Source: a virus. From it: a stretch of DNA of 63,943 nt. Numbering within the stretch: position 1 is the first letter of the stretch; every line of letters starts with the position of its first letter. The stretch is taken from the IMG/VR virus record IMGVR_UViG_3300034196_000117, positions 1 through 63,943 of that record; one strand, given 5' to 3'. The position numbers and the translations under genes are program-made. The notes beneath the pieces are model-generated. The model did not search any database and had not been told where the DNA came from. It was given only the letters and a program-made list of their open reading frames with translations. This document shows positions 14,794 to 23,637 of this stretch, piece by piece.

Positions 14794-15639
14794 TTAGTCT
14801 TTATTTAATTCGACTTTATTAAACAACGTTGTATTTGCATAAAAAGCAGACATCTCACTACAAGGAACTGAGATTTCTTTAAAGTATCCCGCATCAGAAG
14901 TTAATACAGGGGCGGCGGCTACAGAATAACGTTTAACTAAGGTGCTAGATTTATATAAATCAATATAATTATATTTCTTCAAGTCGTTCATAGCAGTAGG
15001 AGGTGTTACTCCCCCCGGAGTCCAACCCGTTTTGGCGGTCATTGCAAATCTTATGGAACAGACTGTCATTGCATTGTAATATGCATGTGAATAATAATAC
15101 AACAATATACGAGCACCATTTTCATTTAAAACGGTTGACCCAAGAGAAATGCCAGCATTTGTTCTAGCATAAAGACCAACAATGGTATCTCCACCCACTG
15201 CTGAGGATTTACCTGCCGAGAAAGTAAACGAGAATGACACTTTCGTGCCAGTTAATTGTTTGGTGTATGTTAAATGTTCTTCATTTTCAGTTTCTTCTAC
15301 AGGGATACCCACATTTCGGTATTCGTGTGTCTGATTATTCTGTTCTCTTTCTTGAACTGTACGAGAACGAATTTTAGTGCATTCTGATAATGTTTGAGTG
15401 AAAGAAACACCATCTGGTTGTGAATCAGCCGTAGGTAAAGCTGATTGACAGTTAAAATAATCACCTACATATGCCCATTCACTATAAGTTGGTGTTGACG
15501 CCAGCCATTGAGCAAGGGGTTTATTTTTAAATGATATATTATTTTTATCAAGAAAGTAATTAACTTTATAATCAGCAAGCGATAGTAATGGGGTAACTGA
15601 CATTGAAACAGCCAATGCCATTTTTAAATAGTTGTGCAT
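14794..15639 (-). CDS. Secreted hypothetical protein (281 residues)
   Basis: It begins with a Sec signal peptide (cleavage expected after LLSLA). The mature part has many Thr/Ser and Tyr and a conserved-looking Cys pattern (NCQSA, SECTK, VCSIR, VPCSE), which suggests a disulphide-bonded periplasmic or surface protein. The central TVGG/GLYARTNAG region looks beta-rich. No family is recognised. The SD is weak. Confidence 0.65.
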   Translation of the reverse strand: MHNYLKMALAVSMSVTPLLSLADYKVNYFLDKNNISFKNKPLAQWLASTPTYSEWAYVGDYFNCQSALPTADSQPDGVSFTQTLSECTKIRSRTVQEREQNNQTHEYRNVGIPVEETENEEHLTYTKQLTGTKVSFSFTFSAGKSSAVGGDTIVGLYARTNAGISLGSTVLNENGARILLYYYSHAYYNAMTVCSIRFAMTAKTGWTPGGVTPPTAMNDLKKYNYIDLYKSSTLVKRYSVAAAPVLTSDAGYFKEISVPCSEMSAFYANTTLFNKVELNKD

Positions 15640-15810
15640 ATCTTTATTCTTATTATTTTTTATTATTATACCTGTATTAAAATATTTATCAATTTAGAAT
15701 ATGTAAACTAATTATTTCTTAATGGCAGTAATACTCTTCCAATAATCATCTCGTTTTTTAACATTAACCAATCCTTCTTGTTTTGATATTTCAATAATAA
15801 TAAAATATAA
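15640..15810. other. Gene-free spacer
   Basis: An AT-rich stretch between the start of 14794-15639 and the terminator at 15811. On the minus strand an AAGGA-preceded ATG opens only an 18-codon frame, which I do not call. It probably holds the promoter of 14794-15639. Confidence 0.3.
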
Positions 15811-15969
15811 ACAAAAAAAGACCCGAAGGTCTTCTTTGTTAACGGACTTCCACCATTACACCGGATTTGCCGACACACATTCAGTCGTCTAATTACCATT
15901 ACTGGCGAGGTAGCCACCGGACTATTGCTACTAGGTCTTAACCAATACAGGGATACGGGCCATAGTTGC
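15811..15969 (-). ncRNA. Structured 3' UTR RNA with terminator
   Basis: Downstream of 15970-16500 the minus strand holds about 130 nt rich in G and C compared with its surroundings. Visible helices include GTAGC/GCTAC around a TCCGGTG loop, CGAC/GTCG, and a long-range GTTAA/TTAAC plus GAC/GTC closure. TCCGGTG occurs twice. It ends in an AAGACC-TTCG-GGTCTT terminator with a T run. It may be released as a 3'-UTR small RNA. I do not recognise it. Confidence 0.5.
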
Positions 15970-16500
15970 TCAATTCGTTAAATCATTAAAACATTTTGCA
16001 AAATAATTAGTGAAATAGTTGATTCTATCTAATTTTCGAGTTTTTTCTTTCTTGAATAACTTATAGCTTTCTACCAAATTGATAATTACGCTGGATAAAA
16101 ACTCTTTTTTATCTTTTTTGACATCTTCACAAAATTTATCCATTGAAAACGGGTCGTTCACAGCCAAGTCAAGCAACATCAAACGATCAACGGACTTTGT
16201 AGTAAAACTGCGTTTAATGAGTTGAATGTGGTTTTGTTCAGCTTCTTCAAGTTCTACTTTAACAAGGTGTTGCAATTCAAGGAAGATAGCATAACAATGC
16301 TTCAAATAGTCAGGATATTCTTTGTCAGTTGGTTTCAGCTTACGAACATGTTCCATCAAATAAGAAATGCTATCTGAGTTTTTGTGGACATCAAGATCAT
16401 CAAGAAAGTCATGTCCAATATGCTTTTCATAATAATCACTGTAGTTGTTTTTAAGGACAGCAACGAGAATATTTAATTTTGTTAGTTCTTTAGATTTCAT
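15970..16500 (-). CDS. Hypothetical helical protein
   Basis: The start at 16500 (MKSKELTK) has CAGGAG upstream. The 176-residue product is charged, helical and soluble, with no recognised domain. Its 3' UTR is structured. It lies downstream of 16584-16856. Confidence 0.7.
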   Translation of the reverse strand: MKSKELTKLNILVAVLKNNYSDYYEKHIGHDFLDDLDVHKNSDSISYLMEHVRKLKPTDKEYPDYLKHCYAIFLELQHLVKVELEEAEQNHIQLIKRSFTTKSVDRLMLLDLAVNDPFSMDKFCEDVKKDKKEFLSSVIINLVESYKLFKKEKTRKLDRINYFTNYFAKCFNDLTN

Positions 16501-16583
16501 GAACGGCTCCTGACTAATATTTGAAAGCAAGATGTTAATAATAACATAACGGGTACTATATAACAACAATATTCTATGATTAT

Positions 16584-16856
16584 TTAACAATATTTCATTT
16601 TGCTAATAGGTTTTAATCGCTTAATCATTTTTTTCAAGAATATAATTTGATTAGCCTCACTGGTTCCTTCTAGCATTTGTAAGAGTTCTCGACTCGATCT
16701 TAGCGTCCTCATGGAGTTAAGATAACCTTCCCGAGTTTCTTGTGCATACAAGCGAGATTCAATCTGACTAATAAGCGATTGAGCCTCACTACGAAGCTCA
16801 TTCAGGTTATCCCGAGGCTTTTTAATCCAACGGAGTAACGAACTCAACTTAGCCAT
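16584..16856 (-). CDS. Small helical basic protein
   Basis: A 90-residue, Arg/Lys- and Leu-rich protein with probable coiled-coil character. Its ATG overlaps the stop of 16856-17044 (TAATG), so the two are translationally coupled. Its function is unknown. Confidence 0.7.
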   Translation of the reverse strand: MAKLSSLLRWIKKPRDNLNELRSEAQSLISQIESRLYAQETREGYLNSMRTLRSSRELLQMLEGTSEANQIIFLKKMIKRLKPISKMKYC

Positions 16857-17044
16857 TATTCCACCTCAAAAGCAGGCTCAACGCCATATTCTTTAAACAA
16901 AGCCAGCAACTCCGCTTCATCCATGTCGTTCATGCCTTTCATACCATTTCTGATAATACTGGCTAGCTCATCGTAGTCATCCCGACAGAAACAAATAATG
17001 TCGTGTAGCAAATCATCTTTTGAACGTTGTGTAATAGTGGTCAT
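16856..17044 (-). CDS. Small acidic hypothetical protein
   Basis: The start at 17044 (MTTITQ) has AGGAG upstream. The 62-residue product is acidic and helical (DDYDELASIIRNG). It forms an operon with 16584-16856 downstream and probably with the membrane trio upstream. Confidence 0.65.
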   Translation of the reverse strand: MTTITQRSKDDLLHDIICFCRDDYDELASIIRNGMKGMNDMDEAELLALFKEYGVEPAFEVE

Positions 17045-17078
17045 ACGAACTCCTAATGTTAAATAATTATTAAAAAAT

Positions 17079-17741
17079 TTAATAAACGTGCATTTCAACA
17101 ACTTTCATTTCGTCAGGTGTTGCTTTATTAAACTTAAAACCACAATCTTTTAGGCTAGTCACAAAGCGTTTAGCTTCATGAAAACGATCATCGAAATAAA
17201 AACCATCACCGACAAACACTACTTTGCCAAAGGGCGTCAAGAGACGAATGCCAGAAATGTAAGTATCAACAGCGTCTTCAATGAAGTCTTTCTTAAATTT
17301 GAAATCAATATCGAAATTAAAGAACTTTTCATCAGGAAATAGTTTTCGAAGTTGATTGATCAACGTCGATTCACGAGAACGAAATGACATCGTGCTTAAA
17401 AAAACAACAATATTGAAAATGGAAAGCACAGCGATACTGATAAAGTTGATCAAATATTCTTCGGGGGCTGTAAACGATGTAACCAACAGCAGTACACTGA
17501 GTAAATGGAATGTCCATGCCCCATTGGAATAGAATTTATCTCGCGGCATCATGAAAATATTCAATACATTCAAGACAACCGCAAAACCCAACATCACCGA
17601 AGTAACACCACCGACAGCAAAGAAAAACTTATTTCCATTTACTGTCACGTAATGAAATGAAGCAACAGCACAATAAATAGCACACGCCAACATAATGAAA
17701 GAAGCGAGATTTAATTGACGTAAGATGTTTAGCGGTTTCAT
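17079..17741 (-). CDS. Membrane protein of a tandem trio, with C-terminal MI-type signature
   Basis: A 220-residue protein with four predicted membrane helices in its first 120 residues and a cytoplasmic C-terminal domain of about 100 residues. That domain has a strand-turn-strand GDGFYFDDRF, a helix, then ATPDEMKVVEMHVY at the very end. 17831-18493 (also 220 residues) and 18514-19191 share the architecture and the end signature. Its function is unknown. Confidence 0.75.
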   Translation of the reverse strand: MKPLNILRQLNLASFIMLACAIYCAVASFHYVTVNGNKFFFAVGGVTSVMLGFAVVLNVLNIFMMPRDKFYSNGAWTFHLLSVLLLVTSFTAPEEYLINFISIAVLSIFNIVVFLSTMSFRSRESTLINQLRKLFPDEKFFNFDIDFKFKKDFIEDAVDTYISGIRLLTPFGKVVFVGDGFYFDDRFHEAKRFVTSLKDCGFKFNKATPDEMKVVEMHVY

Positions 17742-17830
17742 AAATCCCTCATGGCATTATTTAAAATAGAACTTGATTATACACTATTACGAGTTGATTT
17801 AATAGCTCAAAATAGCATATTTCCATGCTT

Positions 17831-18493
17831 CTAGACACAAAACATTTCTAAAACTTTAGCATCTTCGGGTGTTGATGTGTCCATGTCAATCTCGCAAGAT
17901 CGGTAACCAGAAATAAAGTTAGCTATCTCATAAGTTTTACCATTCAGATAAAAGAATTTTCCATCAAACAATAGATTACCGAGAGTCGTGATAATTTTAT
18001 AAGATCGCGGTTCATACCTTGGGGCATCAGTGGGTTTCAAAAAAGTGTAATCATAATCAATCTTGAAGTGTTTGACATCAGGGAGCAATTTACGAAGTTT
18101 TTGAAGTTCAGGAACCACAACTATATTAGAAAGATTTGATTGCATTTTAAAACACAGATATATATTAAAAAGACTTAATAATAGAGCAGGTGCCAACATG
18201 AAATATATATCGAATCCTTTCATTAAAACAGTATAGACAACCAATAAAAGACTGAATAAATAATTTAAACTTGCCACTTTTGAATAGTAGGTAATATTTT
18301 TGATTTCTGCACGGCCATCAGCACACATAACAAGCATAACCAAGGCTAGACAACCTGTTACCACAATGCCAATAATATCCGATTCCACAATGCCTGAATT
18401 CGCTATTCCAAAAAAAATAGAAAAAATAATAGCCATCAAAGACACAGAATAGGAGACAAACAAACGTTGACAAAAAAATATAATTTCATTCAT
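17831..18493 (-). CDS. Membrane protein, second of the trio
   Basis: The start at 18493 (MNEIIFF) has GAGGA upstream, giving 220 residues, the same length as its neighbour. It has four membrane helices, then a soluble domain with HFKIDYDYTF, a LFDGKFFYLNGK turn and the end STPEDAKVLEMFCV. The helices align with those of 17079-17741, so it arose by duplication. Its function is unknown. Confidence 0.75.
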   Translation of the reverse strand: MNEIIFFCQRLFVSYSVSLMAIIFSIFFGIANSGIVESDIIGIVVTGCLALVMLVMCADGRAEIKNITYYSKVASLNYLFSLLLVVYTVLMKGFDIYFMLAPALLLSLFNIYLCFKMQSNLSNIVVVPELQKLRKLLPDVKHFKIDYDYTFLKPTDAPRYEPRSYKIITTLGNLLFDGKFFYLNGKTYEIANFISGYRSCEIDMDTSTPEDAKVLEMFCV

Positions 18494-18513
18494 AATCAAA
18501 TCCTCTATTTGTA

Positions 18514-19191
18514 TTAATAACGAATCATGTCCCACAACAGCAAATCATCAGTAGTGATGGTATTTAAATCAAGTCCATGTGTTTGAAAGTAGGCGGTCAT
18601 GTCAAATGAATCATAATCAACACCATTCACACGAATTGTATCAAAATAGATTGTCACTAAACCCACAGGCATCAACACATGTAATTTTGATCCCATAGAC
18701 AGTTTGAAATGAAAACCACATTTCAATGATGTCAGTCTACGCAATGCATTCCAGTCATGCTGGTAATTAGAACGGAAATTAAATAGGTGTAACAGGATAC
18801 ACAAGTTAAAAATATTGATAAAGAAAAACGACATTGCCAATGCTACCATTGACCGATTGTCAATAAAGACAAGGTAAGGAATAAGTAACAGCACCCCGAG
18901 ATAGTTAATGGCCGAGGACCAGCTATAATAGCGATCTGGTAATTTAGAGCTTTTTGTCATCCATAAGCCAAAACAAAATAAAAGGAATGAACTAATAGCA
19001 TTAAGCGGGGTAAAGACAATCAATTCACGACTTTCTGTCTGCAATCCATAAGAGAAGGCATACAGCATAGCCAACGAACAGAGCGAAGAAAACAGCAAAG
19101 AAGAATTAATAAACTCTGAAAGTTTATATTGGCTGATGAGTGTCTTAATTTTAGTAAAAACACCACTGAAATGTTGGGTAGCTACGTTCAT
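18514..19191 (-). CDS. Membrane protein, first of the trio
   Basis: A 225-residue protein with four membrane helices and a C-terminal domain containing IYFDTIRVNGVDYD and the end signature TTDDLLLWDMIRY. It leads the three-gene array and has its own SD and upstream AT-rich promoter region. It is homologous in layout to the next two genes but more diverged. Confidence 0.75.
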   Translation of the reverse strand: MNVATQHFSGVFTKIKTLISQYKLSEFINSSLLFSSLCSLAMLYAFSYGLQTESRELIVFTPLNAISSFLLFCFGLWMTKSSKLPDRYYSWSSAINYLGVLLLIPYLVFIDNRSMVALAMSFFFINIFNLCILLHLFNFRSNYQHDWNALRRLTSLKCGFHFKLSMGSKLHVLMPVGLVTIYFDTIRVNGVDYDSFDMTAYFQTHGLDLNTITTDDLLLWDMIRY

Positions 19192-19245
19192 AACGGCATC
19201 CTATATTATAAAGAATGCATAATTATATCATAAATATAAAAAGTT

Positions 19246-19566
19246 TTACAGCATTTTCTCGAGTCTGTCACATAAATCAGTAGCGTCAACCACCGAATAG
19301 GATTTACCAGAATTATCGACATAAGTAGTCACAGGGAATGACCAAATAGAATCAATTTTTAGCTTTGCGTAATCATCACAGGTTCTGGAAACTGAAACAT
19401 CTTTATAAATTTCATGCGTAATCAAGTCTTCAAGGGTTACACTAAAACCATAAGGCTCATCGTATTCCAAAACAATAAACTCACGAGGGGCTTCACTGAT
19501 GACAGTATCACCACCACACCCAGATAAGAAGGCTATAACGCCAAATAAACTAATAATTTTAAACAA
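19246..19566 (-). CDS. Small lipoprotein
   Basis: A 106-residue protein with a lipoprotein signal (lipobox LSGC, Cys17) and a short soluble domain with two further Cys (RTCDD, DLCDR), probably a disulphide. It is probably anchored in the envelope. No family is recognised. Confidence 0.75.
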   Translation of the reverse strand: MFKIISLFGVIAFLSGCGGDTVISEAPREFIVLEYDEPYGFSVTLEDLITHEIYKDVSVSRTCDDYAKLKIDSIWSFPVTTYVDNSGKSYSVVDATDLCDRLEKML

Positions 19567-19605
19567 TGTAAATCTCCATAATTAAAATAGTATAACTATT
19601 CATTT

Positions 19606-19635
19606 AAAAAAAAACAAGCACCGAAATGCTTGTTC
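19606..19635 (-). terminator. Intrinsic terminator after 19700-20191
   Basis: AACAAGCA/TGCTTGTT with a six-base loop and nine T on the minus strand. Confidence 0.75.
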
Positions 19636-19699
19636 TAGATGAATTGCCATCAAATTTTCATATTTTAATTGTGGTGATATTATGACGATATCATAAGAA

Positions 19700-20191
19700 T
19701 TAACGAACTTTCATCAATTCAGTTTCAGGAGACACCACCAGTGTTTTGTATTTGAATTTAATCACTGTTTTCAAGCTGTTTTTTCTAAAAGTCAGCTTTT
19801 CCCAAATATTAGCAGGCACTTCTTTTGTTTCCACAGATTGAACAACACCAAGAAAGTCAATATCCTTGATATAAACTTCACGGTTACGAGCATTAACCTG
19901 TGCGACAACTTCATCATTCTTTTGACGACAAAGGTGAAATCCTGTGCGGACTTTATCTGCAGTCACCCCACGAATAATGACAGTCTGTGCCATTTTTTCG
20001 GTAGTAGTGAAAATGATCTTATTAGGGTTTTCACTTTGCACAACCAAGCCATCTTCACTCATTTTAGTCAGCAAAGTAAGGATAGGTGCATAAATGTTTA
20101 CCGCATTTTTAGGGATCGAATAGTTCCCGTGACGGCGTAAGGTCGTGAAAATTTTATCTTCAAGATTTTCGATTTCATGATTGTTTGACAT
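19700..20191 (-). CDS. Hypothetical protein, possible winged-helix N-terminus
   Basis: The 163-residue protein starts after GGGAGG. Its first 70 residues (IFTTLRRHGNYSIPKNA, then LLTKMSEDGLVV and a beta wing) could form a winged helix, which would make it a DNA-binding regulator. The rest is beta-rich. This is inference from the pattern of hydrophobic residues only. Confidence 0.6.
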   Translation of the reverse strand: MSNNHEIENLEDKIFTTLRRHGNYSIPKNAVNIYAPILTLLTKMSEDGLVVQSENPNKIIFTTTEKMAQTVIIRGVTADKVRTGFHLCRQKNDEVVAQVNARNREVYIKDIDFLGVVQSVETKEVPANIWEKLTFRKNSLKTVIKFKYKTLVVSPETELMKVR

Positions 20192-20260
20192 GATAAATGA
20201 CCTCCCTAATTAAGAAGGCCATTATAACACAGTAGGACGAAAAATCAATAGACTAAGAAG

Positions 20261-20845
20261 TCATTTTAGAGATTTTAGCTGGTTTTCTGCGGCCATGTAA
20301 ACGGCAAATGCTTCTGGGTTGCTCCACGATTCTGGTGCAGTCAAAGGGCCAGATACAAAGTAACTGCTCTTAATACCTTTCTGGACAATACAAGCCGTTT
20401 CAACAATCAGTGCTTTCCAGTCAGGTTGAACGTTATCAGGGACTTCATAAAACAGATGGTTAAACGAAGCACGGGACAGATCTTGGAATGTAGGTATCTG
20501 ACTGTCAAAGAAAAAGAATTGATTAGCCGCAATTTTTTTCATGTTGGCTTGCTTGAATTTATCAAGACCTTCTTCAAACTTAATTTGCAAATGATAGGCA
20601 TCTGTCATCTTTGGCATATCATAATCTTTTAGAAGTTCCAACGTTTGAAGCAATGACTGAATAGTGCTATTTTCACCAAGTTCACTTTCTTGATAATGTT
20701 CAGGATTACCATCCAAACACCCATAAGTTGTCCAATAACAGCCATTGCCATTGACCAGAAAAAGGTGTTCCAACACTCTCCAACGAGTGGAAAAGGACAA
20801 GTTGTATTTAGCAATGATAGAGTTAATGACAGTAATGGCTTTCAT
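20261..20845 (-). CDS. Hypothetical protein, paralogue of 870-1508
   Basis: A 194-residue soluble protein with the family N-terminus NLSFSTRWRVLEHLFL and a following Cys/Trp segment. Its ATG overlaps the stop of 20845-21423 (TAATG), so the pair is coupled. The same two-gene order is found at 870-2098. Its function is unknown. Confidence 0.75.
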   Translation of the reverse strand: MKAITVINSIIAKYNLSFSTRWRVLEHLFLVNGNGCYWTTYGCLDGNPEHYQESELGENSTIQSLLQTLELLKDYDMPKMTDAYHLQIKFEEGLDKFKQANMKKIAANQFFFFDSQIPTFQDLSRASFNHLFYEVPDNVQPDWKALIVETACIVQKGIKSSYFVSGPLTAPESWSNPEAFAVYMAAENQLKSLK

Positions 20846-21423
20846 TAGGCTGGAATCCTTTGTGGTTTAAGGGTTTCAAGTCGTTCAGAGACTTTAACAT
20901 AGGCCGTATGATAACACACTTCTTGCCACGAAGCACACTCAATAGGCCGTGTAAGGCAATGATGTAGGCCATAATGATACCAAAGCAAATGTTTCACCTT
21001 CTCCAAGACATCAATAGCCGCTTTAAAGACATCATTGGGATAAGAATCATCAATCAACCAGACAGGTGATTCATCCACGCATAAAGCTAAGTCATCAATC
21101 GAAGGTTTAAGGTATTCAACATAAACACATTTTGTGCTCACAATCACATCAATATTTTCTTTGATGAAATCATTCATAAACAACTTCATGCCATAATCCA
21201 GCTCACCTATTTCAGTGACAGCCAATGTTTTGTAGAGTTCAAGATATCGCTCATTGATAACAGGATTTTCTTTGACTTCAAAGGGGCATTGAATTTCGGA
21301 ATTAGTAAAAGTAAAACCGGAGTTCACATCAAGAAAAATAGAGGCATAACACTGCCAAGTCGTTGGATAAAGATAGGGTGCAGAAAGGATCATATTTTTC
21401 AAAATGAGATCAAGACTGGTCAT
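20845..21423 (-). CDS. Hypothetical protein, paralogue of 1514-2098
   Basis: The start at 21423 (MTSLDLI) has AGAGGA upstream. The longer frame lacks an SD. The 192-residue product shares KNMILSxPxxxxxxW and FLDVNSGFTFT with 1514-2098. It is the first gene of the second copy of the orphan cassette, preceded by its own TATAAT. Confidence 0.75.
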   Translation of the reverse strand: MTSLDLILKNMILSAPYLYPTTWQCYASIFLDVNSGFTFTNSEIQCPFEVKENPVINERYLELYKTLAVTEIGELDYGMKLFMNDFIKENIDVIVSTKCVYVEYLKPSIDDLALCVDESPVWLIDDSYPNDVFKAAIDVLEKVKHLLWYHYGLHHCLTRPIECASWQEVCYHTAYVKVSERLETLKPQRIPA

Positions 21424-21472
21424 GGTAGTTCCTCTAAGATTTCGTTGATTATAACACAAACGAAGAAAAGAC

Positions 21473-21976
21473 TCAATCGGGGATGAAGAGATGGATGTAG
21501 GCTTTACAAATATCGAGGTAAATATTCTTACGGACTGCCTCATAAGATCGTCTACTGGTATTAAAATACATATCCATGATTATATCATTAGGACAGGCAA
21601 CCGGAGTTAATGCATAATGAGGGGCATTTAAATTTTCAACCCAGCAATCAGGCTTCATTAAGTTAACATCCATTTTCATTAACAATTGCATAGTCGCTCT
21701 GTCCTTGAAACAGACATTAGCAATGGAATCAAAAATAGAAAATCGATCCTCAAATTGTTCAACAGACATTAAGCGAGTATTCGTTCTGACATAACTGACT
21801 AATTTATCTTCATATAAACTGTTTAACATTTCATGAATATCAATGAAACGTGATTTTTTATGAATAGCATAATAGCTATTTTCAGTCATCCAAGCACTGG
21901 CACCATAGGTATCTCTTTCAAATGGTTTTTCAGGTGTGTATTTTTCGACAAAATCATGATAGATAGGAAGATTCAT
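21473..21976 (-). CDS. Hypothetical protein (167 residues)
   Basis: A soluble protein with several Tyr, Met and Cys and no recognised domain. Its ATG overlaps the stop of 21973-22182 (ATGA), so they are coupled. The partner is a small membrane protein, so this may be a cytoplasmic partner of it. Confidence 0.7.
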   Translation of the reverse strand: MNLPIYHDFVEKYTPEKPFERDTYGASAWMTENSYYAIHKKSRFIDIHEMLNSLYEDKLVSYVRTNTRLMSVEQFEDRFSIFDSIANVCFKDRATMQLLMKMDVNLMKPDCWVENLNAPHYALTPVACPNDIIMDMYFNTSRRSYEAVRKNIYLDICKAYIHLFIPD

Positions 21977-22182
21977 TTACCACTGCCTTTTTGTGAAAAG
22001 AAAGATTTAATTAAGTCCTGCGATTTGACAGAATCGTTACTATACCTTGATTTTTGACCATTAAAATGATGAATACTAATACCAAAAATCATCATACCAA
22101 TAAAAATGCCAACAAAAGAAAAAACAGTTACAAAAAGTAATTGATTGGATTTCTTTCTGGGCAGTGGAATGGTTTTAGGCAC
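21973..22182 (-). CDS. Single-pass small membrane protein with GTG start
   Basis: A GTG start at 22182 follows GAGG. The 69-residue protein has a short basic N-terminus, one membrane helix (about residues 15-36) and a polar C-terminal tail. It overlaps the next gene by 4 nt. Its function is unknown. Confidence 0.65.
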   Translation of the reverse strand: MPKTIPLPRKKSNQLLFVTVFSFVGIFIGMMIFGISIHHFNGQKSRYSNDSVKSQDLIKSFFSQKGSGK

Positions 22183-22224
22183 AATAACAACCTCTTAAAG
22201 TATTGAATACATCAACAAATAGTT

Positions 22225-22251
22225 AAAAAAAAGACCCACAACTGTGAGCCT
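22225..22251 (-). terminator. Intrinsic terminator after tRNA-Leu
   Basis: GGCTCAC/GTGGGTC with an AGTT loop and eight T on the minus strand. Confidence 0.65.
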
Positions 22252-22260
22252 TATATAAAC

Positions 22261-22344
22261 TGGTGCGGAAAGTGGGACTCGAACCCACACGCCTCTCGGC
22301 ACTGGCTTCTAAGACCAGCGTGTCTACCATTCCACCATTTCCGC
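22261..22344 (-). tRNA. trnL: tRNA-Leu (TAG)
   Basis: An 84-nt class II tRNA: acceptor GCGGAAA/TTTCCGC, D arm typical of Leu, anticodon loop CTTAGAA with TAG (reads CTA), a long variable arm, T loop TTCGAGT, A discriminator and encoded CCA. Confidence 0.93.
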
Positions 22345-22392
22345 GATTTGATAATTATAGTGTAATACCAACACAAAGTCAACTATTTTATT

Positions 22393-22866
22393 TTAATTGT
22401 AGTAAAATTCTATCTTATTTTTATTGTAAGTATAATCAATGTTGGTCAATTTAAACTTGTATTTTCGAATCAATGCTGCAAAACTTGGAACAAGATCTTG
22501 GGACATCGAAATCATCGGTTTTCGAGTGCCAAGGTATTCAAAAGCCAACTCAAACAATTCAGTAGCCACCCCTTGTTTACGATATGCAGGCAGCACAACA
22601 ATGTTACAAATTTTCTTTTCGCCATCCATATCTTTCAAAATCAGGATACCAGCAATCTTAGTTCCATCCATTGCCAGAATAATGTCACGACGAACGTCTT
22701 CCATTAAAACTTCAACGAAGATTTTACCAAACCAGTCGTCAAAATTAGGGTATTTTATTTCCATCGTTTTGAAAACGTCAAGAATGGTGTCTTTGATTTT
22801 ATAACTTTGAATGCCCAATGCACTAGCCACGGCTGGTGTATTGTTAGACAGAGAAATATACTTCAT
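22393..22866 (-). CDS. GNAT-family N-acetyltransferase
   Basis: The 157-residue protein has the GNAT core: strand IAGILILKD, then VVLPAYRKQGVATELF (about residues 92-107), the acetyl-CoA motif A with Q/RxxGxA. The substrate cannot be read from sequence. Its ATG overlaps the stop of 22863-23126 (ATGA). A second GNAT gene is at 26429-26806 and a third at 41246-41833. Confidence 0.8.
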   Translation of the reverse strand: MKYISLSNNTPAVASALGIQSYKIKDTILDVFKTMEIKYPNFDDWFGKIFVEVLMEDVRRDIILAMDGTKIAGILILKDMDGEKKICNIVVLPAYRKQGVATELFELAFEYLGTRKPMISMSQDLVPSFAALIRKYKFKLTNIDYTYNKNKIEFYYN

Positions 22867-23126
22867 GCAAAAGATTCCTTGACGATTTCAAGCATTTTGG
22901 CCTCGGATACTTCATCTTGATCAAGACGATAAACAGCACGAGCTACTTTTAAAAGAGCATCCGTTTCTTTTTCTTTCTCTTTTTTATCATGAAGTTCCAA
23001 TGCTTGATTCATTAGTCGCTGCATGGCAGTAGAATCACCATCTTCGGCAATACCAATAAACGAATCTTTGTAATAAACACTGCTGACGTGTTGCATAGGC
23101 AAATGTGTGATTTTGATAAGGTTCAT
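22863..23126 (-). CDS. Small hypothetical protein, paralogue of 23154-23426
   Basis: An 87-residue protein. Its N-terminal block (VYYKDSFIGIAEDGDS) matches MYRNVLVGCFEDGDT in the next gene upstream, followed in both by a helical half. The pair is a tandem duplication. Its function is unknown. Confidence 0.7.
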   Translation of the reverse strand: MNLIKITHLPMQHVSSVYYKDSFIGIAEDGDSTAMQRLMNQALELHDKKEKEKETDALLKVARAVYRLDQDEVSEAKMLEIVKESFA

Positions 23127-23153
23127 GGTTAGCCTCGATGAAGAAATAAATAG

Positions 23154-23426
23154 TTATCGACAAGCAATATTAATAAGGGAAGTTAATGAACTTTTAGAAC
23201 CACCTTTACGACCAAGATCATAACTAAGTTCAGCCAGTTTAATACAGGCATCACGAATGTCAGCAGTCTTTGGAGTGCTTCGTTCAATATAAACATCAAT
23301 CGCCCGATCAATAATGGCAGCCAGAGATTCTGTGTCACCATCTTCAAAACACCCAACAAGGACATTCCGATACATGACATTATTGGCATTGCCAACTTTT
23401 TTAATAGTAATTACACGGTTAGTCAT
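23154..23426 (-). CDS. Small hypothetical protein, paralogue of 22863-23126
   Basis: A 90-residue protein with the same YR(x)nG(x)EDGD block and helical C-terminal half. SD GAGG. It lies 4 nt downstream of the tiny basic gene 23430-23567, in one operon. Confidence 0.7.
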   Translation of the reverse strand: MTNRVITIKKVGNANNVMYRNVLVGCFEDGDTESLAAIIDRAIDVYIERSTPKTADIRDACIKLAELSYDLGRKGGSKSSLTSLINIACR

Positions 23427-23429
23427 TGT

Positions 23430-23567
23430 TTAATCCTCAAGCGAAGCGTGGCGTTTACGGCGTTTGTTGCGAAAGCTTTGATCTTGACGATTATGTTTAG
23501 CCTTCTCGGTGTCTTTTTTCTTACCACCCCGAAAACGTTCTGTTGCATCACCAAATGAACCTTGCAT
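23430..23567 (-). CDS. Tiny highly basic protein (45 residues)
   Basis: It starts at ATG 23565-23567 with AGGTG upstream. The product is very rich in Lys/Arg (FRGGKKKDTEKAK and RNKRRKRH) and is probably a nucleic-acid- or ribosome-associated peptide. It lies at the head of the 22.4-23.6 kb operon. Confidence 0.6.
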   Translation of the reverse strand: MQGSFGDATERFRGGKKKDTEKAKHNRQDQSFRNKRRKRHASLED

Positions 23568-23637
23568 TTTATTCACCTTTATTGATTGGTTGTTTACGTG
23601 TCAATATTATCAAATTTAACAATAGTAGTCAACAAAA

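Noticed and set aside
15708-15917. 69-codon minus frame over the structured 3' UTR
   Set aside because: It runs through the terminator and folded RNA, and no SD precedes its start.
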